A DNA stretch of 64,000 bases from Lophium mytilinum. Lineage: Eukaryota > Ascomycota > Dothideomycetes > Mytilinidiales > Mytilinidiaceae. Both the position numbers and the translations under genes were made by a program. This document shows, piece by piece, positions 33,150-45,398 of this stretch. The notes under the pieces were generated by a model. The model was not told the origin of the DNA, did no database searches, and worked only from the letters and a program-made list of their open reading frames with translations. The DNA lies in NCBI GenBank assembly GCA_010093605.1, contig MU004194.1, positions 1,407,900 to 1,471,899 of the forward strand. The letters run 5' to 3'. The number at the start of each line of letters is the position of its first letter. Positions within the stretch are counted from its first letter, which is position 1.

Positions 33150-33724
33150 TGTGACCGTGTGAGGTGAGCACAGCTATGGTAGCCTGGGATGAATTGATGA
33201 GATTGGAGCGGCTCTGAGTGTAAATATTTATATGGTGGAAGGCGTTTGGGTTGTGTGCTGGCTTTATTTTGTAAGTGTGGACGATGTGTTAGAGGGAGTG
33301 ATCGTAGGGCAAACGGGAAGCTGAACATGAGGTCGCGATCTAGATATGGTCACGAGCGGCGTCGTTTGTACGCCGACAACGGGAGATCGAGCGACCTCAG
33401 GACTGTAAACCAGAATGGTAAGTGCACCGAGGAGAGTGTCGTGATGGATCGAGCTAACTATGAGTAGAGAATCCACCGTCACACGCTAGATTCTGTCTCA
33501 TGCGATCGTGTGTACACCTGTCTGCCACTGCTTCAAGTGCTTCCATAAGTTCCCGTATAATCCAAGCTAAGAGTTTTTATCTCGTTGATATCTTTCAAAG
33601 ATGTATTAGAGCGCCATCAGCAGCGGTAGGCAGGTGTGTGGAGCATTAAAGGCAAAATGCTTGCGAAGTGTACTACCTTCTCCATGCCCAGCGTGCGTAG
33701 GTTCGAAAAAAACACCAGTATCAA
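33150..33724. other. intergenic: promoter of paralogue B and 3' flank of MFS gene
   Basis: TATA-like TAAATATTTATATGG at about 33220-33234 lies about 75 bp upstream of ATG 33149. Nothing further recognised. Confidence 0.45.
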
Positions 33725-35895
33725 TTACCCTATCAACCCATCACTTCTCTTGATCGACCTCTTTAGCAAGGCCCTTTGACCTCGAATCTTGCATCTTCCG
33801 CGCGCTACTTCCTCGGTAAGATGTTCGTTGTAGTTGTTAGTCAACGAGGAAGCGATGATTGCAAGACAACCAAACGCAACGACCGCATACCAGACGTACC
33901 TAGAATCTGGGTCAGCACAATATTTTTCTCAGTATTCCTCGGACGGCTGTGCACTTACCTGAACGACCGTGCAGAAGCATCCGCCGTTGCTGTCCCAACC
34001 GCCAGAACGATGTTCGGTGTAATCCCCGGGACATCAGTGAAATTCCCAGTCGCTGTATCCATCAACAGCGTCGGGAGCGAAGACGCCGGGAGTCCGTTGT
34101 CCGAAGCTGCTTTCGATACCAACGTAGGCGTGATACTAGCCAGCTTGCTATTCAGAATAGCAACATAGATAGCCGTGGCACACGTCGCAGCGGTACTTCG
34201 GATCGACCCAAGCGCCCCCAAGGCCGCACCTAGATCCTCTGGAGGACAGCTCAGAGGCGTCAACACTACAGCGATACATTCAAGCACCCCAACACACCAA
34301 CACGCTGTGAACATAAGACCACATCCCAGTGACACGCTTCCCGGGCCCACGGCGATCATCGCGCCCGCCATCGCAGTGAGCAGGCAGCACGTGAAGAAGA
34401 GCAGGCCGCGTTGGTACGGGATCCAGTGCAGCATCGGACCTGCCATGAATTGCCCGAGTTGTGTACCATTACCAACCATCGACGCGAGCAGAGCTTGGTG
34501 GATTGGGCTGCCGCCGAAGAGGCTGGCGATTTGGGAAGGCCACAGGATAATCATCGAGTAGTATACACAGCTGCCGACGGAGGCCGCACCGATGATGGCG
34601 GCGAAGCCGCGGGATTTGAAGAGGTGCATCGGGAGGAGCGGGTCGCCTTTGTGGTAGACGTCGTAGACGATGAAGACGATTATGCAGAGGGTACCAACGA
34701 CGATTGTCGCGATGACGTGGGCGGATTTCCAGGGGTAGGCGCCTGTGGAGTCATGCCGTTAGTGTGGTTCATGGACAGCGGCGAGAGAATATATGTGGAG
34801 TAGTTTGGAGGAAGTGTGCTTACTGCCGCCCCAATTCAACCCAGTCAAGAGCAGGATGAGTCCGAGAACGTAAAAGAACAGGCCAACGAAATCGAGGCGC
34901 TTGATTTGTTGCCATTTGGTGCGGTTGGTGTGCAAGAGATGGAAGTTTGGAGGATGGTAGCAAACGAAGAGCAGGGTAAAGACAAGCCCTATCGTGGGTG
35001 TTAGTAGATGAAAAGATAAATTCTCTTGAGTCTTTCCAGCTTCAAGACTCACCGGACACGATGAGGCCCAGGTAAAAAGCCCATCTCCATTGGAGGGCCG
35101 TGTCTGTTCTCAATGCTGCAGCGATAGGAGCTCCAAAGCCAATGGTTGGAAGTGCCGAAGCGAAGATCAAGCTGCACCAAAGGTCTCGGTGGTTATTGGG
35201 AACAACTGCAATGTCTTAGCGCCAGAGAACTGGTATCTTGAGGAGTTCCACGGAGGAGTCTTACGCTCGCAGACAGCCGCTGCAAAAGAAATCTGGATCG
35301 CAGCTCCAAGACCGCTATGAGGCCAACATTAGTATAGTTCGGAGATTCTTTCCCACCGTCCGACTTACTTGAAGACGTTTCCTCCAACGATAGTGTTGAC
35401 CGTCTTTGCCGTCCCACCCAATATTGTTCCGATTATAGCGAAGGCATTACCAATGATGAAGAACCACTAAGTAAAGGTAGCATTAGCTGGTGAGTACTCC
35501 AAATGGGGGACGTGAGGTAGCCCTACTCTCCTTCCAAAGATGTCTGAGAATCTGCCAACCAAAAGGAACGAGACGGATAATGATAACGTGTACGCAAGTG
35601 GGACCCAGAGCAGATTTGAGGAAGGACCAATATCCTTATTGATCTGCGTTAGGGAATAGGACGAGAGGACGTAACCTAGATTGGCGCTGTTGTATCCCAG
35701 ACACAAGGCAAGGATGAGCCCTAGGAACCGCCAGTTTTTCCAATATCCAGGGCCAACATTGGTCCCTAGGGCCTCTTCCGAGATGTGAAAAGTATCCGTA
35801 TGAACAGCGACGTGCTCTACTGGTTTGTGGACTGATATCTGGTCGATATACTCGGTCTGGCCAGCAGTTTTCTCAACATTGTCGGTGGACGCCAT
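33725..35895 (-). CDS. MFS efflux transporter, Tri12-like (DHA2/14-helix type)
   Basis: Seven exons: 35895-35527, 35466-35369, 35314-35265, 35205-35053, 34988-34824, 34742-33959, 33899-33725; 1,794 nt, 597 aa. A cytosolic N-terminus of ~55 residues precedes WKNWRFLGLILALCLGYNSA. The signatures DIGPSSNLLWVPLAYTLSLS and LLVGRFSDIFGRRWFF match the fungal trichothecene-efflux-pump family (TRI12). Later helices include FVGLFFYVLGLILLLTGLNW, SCVYYSMIILWPSQIASLFG and LTPLSCPPEDLGAALG. About 14 membrane segments are expected. Members export toxins, siderophores or drugs from the plasma membrane; the substrate here cannot be told. No biosynthetic genes lie beside it. All exon joins close in frame; the first donor (GTAGGG) is weak. 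Confidence 0.87.
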
Positions 35896-37668
35896 TGCAA
35901 ATCAGGAAGTCAAATTCAGAAGTATGGACGACGTTCTGAGAAAACTGGTGGAAGCTCAGGGCGAGGGATTTTCTTATTCAATATAGATCTCATTGACTGG
36001 ATGTCTAGGCCTTTCCCAGGGAACCCAAAAGGCGGGGAAGAGGAACCCGAAGATCTGGCATTATTAGGAAAAGAAGGGCTAGATGTGCTAATGCAGTTAA
36101 GAAAGGCTTAAAAACATCTACAAGTACTGATAAGCTTAGCCTAGCGTAAGGAGAGTGTTGCGAAGCCTATGAGATGCCAGGAAAGTCAGCCCGGCTGCAT
36201 GGTCTCGGTAGTGACTAGATACACATCAATGATAGCAAATGTAAGAAGACATTCTGTGAGACTCGTTTAGCCAGTATCCCGCCAATGTGATCCAGGGGGT
36301 TGTAAAGGGCCTGATGATAGTGGCCTAATTGGTTGAAAGATTGAACTACCATCCTCAAAGTAGCTCTATCTGCACTAATCATCGACAGGAGATGGTTAGC
36401 CAAAATTTAGCTGAGGTGTAGTTCTTCGCTCATGGCCACGAGATCTGAGAATAGCGGGGAACCCCTGGGGAAAGCGTCGCCGTCGCGAGCTTTGACTGGT
36501 GATTTCGCGGAACGTCGGCACGAGCTGGCATAGAGTAGTTTGATGGCGTTCTAGTCGTCGAACTCCCTTTATCATCTAGCGCAATGAGTCAGTAGAACTG
36601 TTTCGCCGCAAAACGGCCGCTTGCTGATACAGTCTTGAGTCTCCCAATGATGGAGCATGCTGGTAGCGTACCCGGTCCCGAAGGAAGCTATTCTAAATCT
36701 CTCCATTCGCTAAGAGATCACGTGGTCTATCAACATCACTTCACTTCATATCGTCCCGCCCGCCACTTAAGGTAGAGGACCAGTCTACAGAAATCATAGA
36801 ATCCTCCCGATGTGTGAAACAAACTTCATAGATAGAATACCATCGTTAAGCTCCCTAATACCCAAGGGTGTAGGTGTCTCAATGTCTATATAATCTCGAA
36901 AGAAGTTCCAGGAGGATCTGTCAAAATGCGAGAAGCGAAGGGTACCGCTGGGTTCCTTTCTCGATTGAATTCCATTACTGTCATCTAGATCGAAGTCCCA
37001 AGTTCCAAGATCTGCCCAAGTTCTACTCAGAAGTCCGAACTTTCCCCATCATGGAATGCGAATTCGACCTGGATGCAACAAATCATGAGAGCAAGAGCGG
37101 TGAAGGCAAAGTCACGAGGCAGTTTGACATGCTAAAAGCTTGCGCAAATCCCACGGCCCTGTTTGCGCTGTCTTCACGAGCTCAGATGTAGACGATGTCA
37201 AGGATGAAGCGGTGGAAACTGAGCTGCCTCTTGACAGACCGGTGACCTGGCATTGGGGCTACTCCTGACAGCATTGTTCAGCAAGCAAGAGCGTCGACCC
37301 ATGGAGCCAATCTTGAGGTCTACGAATGTACGAGTCGAAAGCTCCTCTTCGACCGCTACTCCACTTCATTTCCTCCCCCGTTCACCAGACCTATCTCTTC
37401 CCCATATTCACCATATTCAACGCGCCCGGCCTTCCTTCCTTCACCCAACAACTTCATCCGCCACCTTCACTCAGCACCAACCTCAACACCACACTCTATA
37501 AACCTCGCTTTCCGCCCTTCCTTTCTTCTCTCTTCGCCATCGCGTCGCCGGAAGCCGCCACTGACACGTCGTGGAGCAAAAGCTAATCGCTGAACCAGGT
37601 GCAAGCCCCGATAACAGTACTCTCGAATTAACGCATTCATCTTCCAACGACAAAAGCCAACCGCAAGC
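35896..37668. other. gene-free stretch, 1.8 kb
   Basis: MFS promoter at left and, from about 37,330, a pyrimidine-rich leader for the gene at 37669. A frame at 36874-37191 starts with GTG, not ATG, and has no recognisable domain. Otherwise nothing supported. Confidence 0.5.
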
Positions 37669-38505
37669 ATGTCCAACCGCAACACGTCTTCTCCATCCGG
37701 CGCTTCTTCGAACGATGCTGCGTCCTCCGGCCCATACAACGCTCGCCTTCGCACTGCAGCCGCCCCTCTAGGTGCTGGCCAGATCGACCTCTCCAGTGTC
37801 CCTCTTGATCCACGAATCCCCCGCGGTCCAGCTCCAGGTGTAGCTCAGGGTGCTCCTCCAGCCATGACGCAAGGTATGTACAAAATCGTGTCTGGTAGAT
37901 ATCGTTCTATACTAACATTACCTACAGACAACAGCTTCCCGGGCGCCAGTAACCCCGATGGCATCTCCAAGAACAACCAAGGCCCCGCTCAAGGTCTCTT
38001 CCAAGCTCCTCGAGTCAACTCATCATCGCACGGTACGCAAGGAACCCGCCTGAGCGACACTCGATCTTGCTAATAAACTCCATAGGCAACGCCACCGCCG
38101 GGCCCTCTAATTCTGCTCGATCTGACCCCAAGCCTGCACGTCAGCTTGCCGCGCCAGTCGTCCCTAGCATGATGGCGGCCAGCGCCATAGCCAGCGCCGC
38201 GCACCAGTCTGGACTCACCACAGCTCCTCGGGAATGGGAAGGTACGCGCAAAAACCTCTTCACACCTGCCTGCTTTGTGCGCGTTTTTGCTAACGCTATT
38301 CACAGACCCTGCAAATACGCAGCTGGTCTTCATGCCCTGGGGCCAGGCGGTCATGGTGTACGCGCCACCCCCTCGACCTCTCACCCCCGGCCAGACGATG
38401 CCGCGCGCTCCAGAAGAGGAGAAGGAGAGCAACGAGAAGATGGAGGTAGAGTACCTGCTGTCTCTGGCAGAGGGTCGGGACTATGAGGAGGAGACCGAGG
38501 AGTGA
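37669..38505 (+). CDS. unknown Pro/Ala-rich protein with acidic C-terminus
   Basis: Four exons: 37669-37873, 37928-38032, 38086-38241, 38306-38505; 666 nt, 221 aa. Every intron is phase 1 with GTATGT/GTACGC donors and CAG/TAG acceptors, and the joins give one smooth protein. The N-terminal ~110 residues are Ser/Ala/Pro/Asn-rich and probably disordered. Residues about 138-221 look more conserved in kind: VVPSMMAASAIASAAHQSGL, TQLVFMPWGQAVMVYAPPPR and a strongly acidic helix EEEKESNEKMEVEYLLSLAE ending YEEETEE. I do not recognise the family. The gene layout (four short exons, pyrimidine leader) supports it being real. Confidence 0.7.
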
Positions 38506-38667
38506 ACGGGCGGTCAGGGCACGGAGGTCTGAGGTCTGATTTGAAGACGGTTTGGCGGATTGATAGGGGAGAGAGTCTATATCAGGTTGTCAGCGGAAGG
38601 ATACGCTGGATGTCTTTGAATTAGGCATATCATGAGAGGGTTTTGAAGATGCCTACGAGGCCGTTTT

Positions 38668-39520
38668 ACCCCCTGAGTAGTTTTCATGCAAGTGAACCTT
38701 GATGTCAAGATCGTGAAGCTGTGAATTGGGGTTTTGTAATCGAGATGTTGAACATGAAAGTATATTTCTGAGACTCGGAATCAAGGTTGTAAGGGGAGAG
38801 TTTTGACGAAGTATTTGCAGATATAGGCACCCCACAGCCATTCAAAAGAAATCTAACATCGATGTCATTTCTTAAGGCTAGATATCGACACCGTAGAACG
38901 GAGCAATGACTATTCACGTTGTTTTCCTGTGATTCCAAAACAAGACTGTGACATCGAAGTCCTAACGGAGTGCTAAGCACACTAAGACACCCCACGGCCA
39001 TTCAATGGAAATCTAACATCGAAGTCATTTCTTGAGGCTGAGAATCAAAATCGCGGAATGGAAGCAATGAAAAGTACGGTTATTTCCGAAGACTTCAAAT
39101 CAAGACTATGATATTTGAGTTTTGACGGAGTGATACAAACACTAAGACACCCCACAGTCATTCAACAGAAATCTAACATCGATGTCATTTCTTAAGGCTG
39201 GAGATCGAGACCGTGGAATGGGAGCAATGAAAACTAACGTTAATTCCCGAGAGTTCAAATCAAGACCATGATACCGAAGTTTTGATGGAGTGGTAGAAAT
39301 ACTTAGACGCCCCGCAGCCATTCAAAGAAAATTTGATATTGATATCATTTCTTAAGGTTAAAGATCGGGAGTGTGGAATGAAAGCAATATTGATCGCTAT
39401 CATTTCTCGAAAGTTCAAATTTAGACCAAGATGTCGAAGTTTTGATAGATTGGTGAGAACACTGAGACGCCTCCTGACCTTCCAGACGAAATTTGACATT
39501 GATGTAATTACCCGAGCATT
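38668..39520. repeat. 160-bp tandem repeat array, about 5.3 units
   Basis: The landmark CACCCCACAGCCATTCAA-type block recurs at 38828, 38988, 39148, 39308 and 39468, exactly 160 bp apart each time; a degenerate earlier unit starts near 38668. Other blocks keep the same spacing: AAATCTAACATCGATGTC and TTTTGACGGAGTG. Units differ by many substitutions, mostly C/T and G/A, yet no length change is seen between landmarks. No open frame runs through. The array sits in the intergenic space downstream of the gene ending at 38505. The transition-rich divergence fits RIP acting on a tandem repeat. Confidence 0.88.
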
Positions 39521-40278
39521 TGTATCATATCACAGGATTTACATACCACGTTGATCACACCATATTACCTCCGTAGCACCTACGCCGGTCGCAAATGCTT
39601 ATGCTTTCCACGCAATCCTCATAGTACGGCAGCGCAACATGCGGTCCGCGCATCACAATAAGGCCCCTCAGGACTCCATCCTGCTGCTGGCTTCAACCAG
39701 ATCGCGTCGGTAGACAGAGAGACGCAGCGCTCACGTCTTGTGTAGTTGAATGAAAGGGGGTTTCGGAATGATTTACGAAGTACTCTCCCCCTGTTTTCGG
39801 GCCGAAGGTGGAGCCGTCGGGAGTGCGTACCCCGCGTACCCGCTAGGACGCGTCCCTTACAAAGGCACCCTGGGGCCTCCTCAACTATCCAGCTTCCTAC
39901 ATCAGTACTTACTACAGAAAGAGGGCCAATTACTTACTTACTAGTACATGTTTACAAAGAATGCAGAACTTGGGCTAGAGATCTTTAACAGTAAGTCAAA
40001 CTATACACCGTGTCGAGAGCATCTCATTCCTACCAACGGAGCTTGCATGGCTGCAGGCAAACCACTACAAAACCAGACCACAAGTCCGGGCGCACAGATC
40101 TATCACTGCCTGGCCAAGATGTTGCTCGCCGGACACCACTGTAAGGGGTAGCCTGGTTCCAAAGCATTTTCTTAGTCAAGAGGTAGTCTAATCTGAACTG
40201 CTGAAACCTCAACATTGCCTTTGGATCCTCGAAATCCTGTGGGGTAACCCCAAGCAGTGGCAAAGTAGTATCCGCAGA
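39521..40278. other. gene-free stretch after the repeat array
   Basis: No supported gene. It holds the 3' flank of the minus-strand gene at 40279. A frame at 39746-39988 begins with ATG but lacks any family feature. Confidence 0.5.
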
Positions 40279-42964
40279 CTAATGGTATGTCGATGTAGGT
40301 TCACTGGAAAGCTCAAATGGCCCCGATGGCCCGCCGTCCGGCTCTTTCTTTATCGAGCTTTGGTCCAGAACCAGCAAGAGGTCTTGATAATCGGAAGCCG
40401 AAGCCATGTCGTAGGGAGTCTTGCCCGCTTTGTTTGCTCGAAAAGGATCTGCACCTCGTTCGCACAGGAACCTGGTCACAGTAGCGCGGAGATTCAGATC
40501 CCACCAGTATGAGCCCGTCCAAAAGGTGACAGCTTGATGGAGTACCGTTCCACCGGACGTCTCGTACGGCGCATTGACGTCCCAGCCGTGCTGGAGCAAA
40601 ATGTTCAAGATCGCAGTTATACGGGTGGGGACGAATTCCTTCTCAGCCTCCGACAAAGTTTTCTTCAACCATGAGCGGTTCATCAATTGCCCAGCCAAAG
40701 TCGACCATGTTTCTGGCTCAGATGGCTTGGCGCCGTTCGCAATCAGAAACGCAACCATTTCGACTTGTCGAGCGCCAATGGCAAACTTCAAGGGCGCGAG
40801 GCTTGTTGAGTATCCATACGGGGCTTCGTTGATGTTAAAACTCGAGCCTATGAGGCGCCGCGCCATATCAATCTCGCCGAAGAGTGCGGCGAAGTGCAGC
40901 GCTGTTACGCGTTCAGGACGGACGTGTTTGCGCAACTTCGACCGCCAAAAATCTTTCTTCCTGTTGAGAAGACTGGCAAAAGCTGAATGGTCACCGTCGC
41001 AGACAGCGTCTTCTATCCGGTCTTTAGGTTGACATCCGATTCTATCGAGTATCTCCTTCCGAGACAGATTGTTGCCTTTGAACATTTCACTTCCTTCTGG
41101 AGGTTCGCCCGGGCTCAGAGCTGCGGCACCTGCTATTCCTGGGTTTGCGGAGTAATCTTCGTTCGCTATTTCCTTCTCCATGGCTCTCGACTCCCTTCTC
41201 TCCCTCGGCGACAAAAGAGATGTCACCGTAACGGACTGCAGATCCTCTAAGCCTGCACTGTTTGACGGTATGCACTGGTGTATTTGGCGAAGACTGGCAA
41301 CTGGCGATTGCGAGATCATTGTAGATCCAGGGCCGTAAGGACGGGCCCCCGTGGGCTGCGCGATAGAAGACGCGGAGAGCCTGTTTTGGATGCCATTCAT
41401 CGCCAGATCCGAGTATTCCGCAATCGACTGAGGTATTATTGGCGAAGAGTCTAGACGGTCCAAATTTGTTCCCAGTGACTCTTCGACATTCCTCAGGACG
41501 TCGCTTTTGCGTTCTTCTGGGATCATGGCCAGGCATGATTTTGCGCGAGCACGGTTGTTGAGCAAGACATATATGTGTGCCATGAGCGCCGTTGACTCCA
41601 ACGAGGCATCGCTCCGCTTGCCCAGTAACCGCCTTCGGGCCTGTAAAGCCTTCTCACACTCAGATCGTGCACGGTCGATCTGGCCCATGCGGATGTATAG
41701 AAGCGACAGCAGGTGTGCGGCGTCGTAAATGTACCCGCGCTGTTCATCGGATCTCGCTGACTGTTGGACTAAACTCATGAGAGCTTCTTCGGCATCCGCA
41801 GGCTTTTGCGTGTGATACGCACAAACAGCAAGTTTATACTGTAGGTCGAAGATGTCGCAGAATGCTCGTTGTTGCTTCGGAAGCTGTTGTAGCATTCGTA
41901 GAGCTTCCTGGAGCAGAGAATCGGCCTCCTCCCATTCTCGCGCCTCGAAAGCTTTCGTGCCGGTTTCTAGCGCAGCTTTCGTGAGGTCGGTATCCAAATC
42001 ATCCTCAGAGTCGTTTCCTACTGCATCGGCAACCTCGCGTTCCTGTACAGCACTCTGTACAGACGTTGCGCTCGTCACGACGGTATGCGCTCCATCTCCA
42101 GAAAAAACAGAGGGGACGTTGGAAACGACATCCGAGGGATCTGAACGTCGCTGATCCCGGCGTATAAACTCCAGAGTACTCACCCATTCCGCTACGCGAA
42201 TATTGCTATTTGCTGCTCCTGGGCCTCCAGCGACAGACTCCGCAGCAAGACTTCCCTCATACGTGGTCGTGCCTTTCGCGACAAGTTCACGCGCACATTG
42301 CAATAGAGTGGCCTCAGTACGGGAAGCTCGCGACTGCTGATTGGGTTCCGAAGATCTCTGCAGCTTTTCGATCATATCTTGCAAAATGTTCAACTCCTGG
42401 GCAAGCCCCCGATCAGCTCGACCTGGTGCATCGCGCGCGAGTACCCTGTAAGTGAGGTTAGCGCCATCAAATTTCAACCAAAAGCGAGGCTCACATATTG
42501 ATCAACAGCAGCGTAGTACTCAAGTTGTCGGTGTGCCTAAGAACCTTCATCCTGATGCTTGCAATTTGGTCCTTGCTTTTGTCCAGCTTCCACTGACGCT
42601 GAGCCTGGCCGATGAAACTAGACTCTTCCTCTCTAACGTTTCTGACAAATAGCTCTAGCTCTTGCGTTGTTCGACTGCTCTCCTCGACTTGCGTGGCGAG
42701 ACAACTCCACAGCCTGCCATCGACATCATAAGGCGGAGGCGAGCCCGTTTCGCTCTTGCTTATTACCTCTTCCAACTCAGCATATACATGGTCGCACTCA
42801 TTGCCAAGCGACTTGACCTCCTCTGCCAGATTCTTGACCGTGGTATCGACGATTCTGGCATCCTGATCGAGCCTCGAGAGGGACACTCCTAGCTTCCAAG
42901 CTGCTTTGCTCAGCGAGAGGACAGCAGAAGCTGTACCCAGCGCCGTCAGCGGGGTAACTACCAT
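40279..42964 (-). CDS. HeLo-like N-terminal / TPR / ankyrin-repeat protein without NTPase
   Basis: Two exons: 42964-42495 and 42445-40279; 2,637 nt, 878 aa. ATG 42964 is the first; further upstream the frame opens only with TTG. Residues 1-125 (PLTALGTASAVLSLSKAAWK, ARIVDTTVKNLAEEVKSLGN) resemble the helical N-terminal domain of fungal STAND/NLR-like proteins. Residues about 330-500 hold TPR-like repeats (KAFEAREWEEADSLLQEALR, LLSLLYIRMGQIDRARSECE, ALMAHIYVLLNNRARAKSCL). Residues about 660-860 hold ankyrin repeats (RVTALHFAALFGEIDMARRL, LKFAIGARQVEMVAFLIANG, GTVLHQAV, CERGADPFRANKAGKTPYDM). No P-loop NACHT or NB-ARC core is present between them. It may be a signalling adaptor or an NLR-related protein that lacks the switch domain. 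Confidence 0.85.
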
Positions 42965-43786
42965 AACTGCTGATTGGTGCGCACGATGTAGTGAAAAGGC
43001 TGGGGCGATACACTCCGCAATTCGCGAAGAGCCCAGATCAGAGAATGCAAGACTCAAAGCTTAGGGATCGCTGGCTACCATAGAAAGAGATGTTACGGCT
43101 AGCAAGGGGACAGCTGGCAGACACTCTCAGTTGGCCCGGCAAGAACCTGCAGACGCGACACGTTCACGTATGCGCCTTATCAGGCGGTATCACATTACCT
43201 TCGTAGGTGGCGCACGGGATTATGCGTGTCCTACTGTGCCACTTCGGGACGAGAAGTCTAGAATCTGCCGTCCCACTTCAAATGGACGACGCATACAGCA
43301 AGGCTGTGGTCCAGCCTTGCGCACGTAAAGTCGATGGCATTTCATGGAGACTGCCATGAAGATCTCAATACCGGAACCACAAGACTCCCAGGAGCCTAGG
43401 GAGTCGAGCGATACTAAATTCGAGTAAGTTACCTCTTGCACCGTACCGTCTACGTCTAGAGATACGGTCGGCAAAGTAGGAAAAGGGCGTTACGGCCCCC
43501 GTCCGGGAGACGCTAGGGGCTACGCCTCATGCGCCTCTAGCGAAGGCGGAGCATATGCGTCCGCTTCCGGCCACCTATTTCCCTAGCTTCAGTTAAGAAT
43601 AGTACAGATATCTGATCGGCTCAGCCGATTCACTTTCGCTTCCTCCGCTCTTCAACAGTGTTCCTGGAGCATCACCCTCGCTCATCGAACAGAATTGACA
43701 AACTTTTGCGACATCAACCAGGAGCTGTACTAGTAAAAGATAAAGCATTACCCGGTTGAGAAGTACGTGCACGACTTCTATTCCCC
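42965..43786. promoter_or_regulatory. divergent promoter region with CGG-N11-CCG site
   Basis: 822 bp between the HeLo-like gene and the UNC93-like gene, read divergently. CGG-N11-CCG at 43547-43563 is the binding pattern of Gal4-type Zn2Cys6 factors, and its interior is itself near-palindromic (CATATG centre). A second imperfect inverted repeat, CGCTAGGGGC with GCGCCTCTAGCG, lies at about 43511-43542. Both are GC-rich and within 280 bp of ATG 43787. Factor identity unknown. Confidence 0.4.
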
Positions 43787-45398
43787 ATGGCGGAAGCTAT
43801 GAAGTATCCAACGACTAGGGATAACCTCGTCGAGCCTAAGGTGGCTGAAAGACCCACGGGATGGAAATACAAGAGCTCGAAACTCGGGCCCGTCACTCTT
43901 CCTTGGTATGCCTCGCCTGAGTCGCAGTTGATCTTGGTGTCGTTAGTGTGCTTCCTATGCCCAGGTAAGGCCGTGCAACTCACTCAACACCTTCCTTCAG
44001 ATAACTGACTACGAGAAGGGATGTTCAATGCCCTCAATGGCCTTGGTGGCGCAGGGCAGCTTAGCAAGAACGCCTATGCTAGTGACGCCTCCAACTCCGC
44101 GCTCTACGCTACATTCGCGGTCGTCGGTTTTTTCGCTGGCACTGTCACCAATGCGGTCGGCATTAGATTCGCCCTTTCATTCGGCGGCCTTGGATACTGC
44201 GTCTACGTCAGCTCCTATCTATGCTACAAGCATACTCAGAACCTTGGCTACATTGTTTTCGCTGGCTGCTTACTTGGCTGCTGTGCAGGCATTTTGTGGT
44301 CTGCGCAAGGTGCGATCATGATGTCGTATCCACCAGAGAAACTTAAAGGCCGATTCATCTCCTGGTTCTGGATGATCTTCAATATGGGCGCTGTTATTGG
44401 CAGTCTGGTCGAACTTGGCCTAAACTTCGGCAACCATGACAACAGCACTGTCAGCGACGGCACTTACGTCGGCTTCTTGGTCCTCACATTTCTCGGAGCC
44501 TGCCTATCCTGGACGCTGGTTGATGCCAAGCACGTCGTGCGTCGCGATGGGTCCAGAATCATTCTAATGAAGCACCCGACGTGGAAAACGGAGATCTTCG
44601 GCCTTTGGGAGACACTCTGGAGCGATCCCTACATAATCCTCCTCTTTCCAATGTTCTTCGCCTCCAATTGGTTCTACACATACCAGTTCAACGACGTCAA
44701 TCTTGCGCGGTTCGACACACGCACTCGCGCACTCAACAACACACTCTACTGGCTGGCTCAGATGTTCGGGGCGCTCATCTTCGGCTTTGCGCTAGACTTC
44801 CCTTACGTCAGGCGGACCACGCGAGCTAAGGTGGCTTGGGTTGTCATGTTCGTCCTTACCTTCGCGATCTGGGGCGGCGGGTATGTTTTTCAGCGAAAGT
44901 ACACTCGCGAGGATACTAAAAAGAAGGACCCCTTCTTTTACGACTGGAACTCGGAGGGCTATGTGGGGCCGATGTTCTTGTACATCTTCTACGGCTTCTA
45001 CGACGCTGCCTGGCAAACGTGCGTGTATTGGTGAGCAATTCTGAGTGCATAATCTACTGATTGGACTTCGCTGACTTGAAGCTAGGTTTATGGGTGCCAT
45101 CAGCAACAATGGTCGCAAGCTTGCCAACTTCGCGGGCTTCTACAAGGGCATCCAGTCGGCAGGCGCAGCGATCATCTGGCGGCTGGATGGCTTGGGGAGC
45201 CCGCCGCCGTATATGAATCTTTTCGCTTCGTGCTGGATTCTGCTGGCCGGCAGCTTGGTCGTTGCGCTCCCGGTTATGCTTCTAAAGATCAAGGACACTG
45301 TACCGGTTGAGGAGGACCTCAGGTTTACGGACGAGACCATCGAGGACGTCATTGGCCATGAAGTTGTCTATGACCTCCCTAAACGGGAGAGGGTGTGA
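43787..45398 (+). CDS. UNC93-like MFS membrane protein
   Basis: Three exons: 43787-43964, 44019-45030, 45086-45398; 1,503 nt, 500 aa. After a ~45-residue cytosolic start come helices including SQLILVSLVCFLCPGMFNAL, ALYATFAVVGFFAGTVTNAV, ISWFWMIFNMGAVIGSLVEL and VGFLVLTFLGACLSWTLVDA. The GMFNALNGLGGAGQ motif and the IRFALSFGGLGYCVYVSSYL block are typical of the fungal UNC93/DUF895 branch of the major facilitator superfamily. About 11-12 helices are expected. Animal UNC-93 regulates a potassium channel; for fungal members the substrate is not known. The C-terminus is acidic (EDLRFTDETIEDVIG). All joins close in frame. Confidence 0.9.

Noticed and set aside
36874-37191. 105-codon open frame on the plus strand
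   Set aside because: It begins with GTG, not ATG, has no domain signature and no matching splice context.
38668-39520. CRISPR-like array
   Set aside because: The whole 160-bp unit repeats; there are no unique spacers between short identical repeats, and this is a fungal genome.
42965-43057. 31-residue N-terminal extension of the HeLo-like protein
   Set aside because: It would start with TTG; ATG 42964 fits the family's N-terminus.
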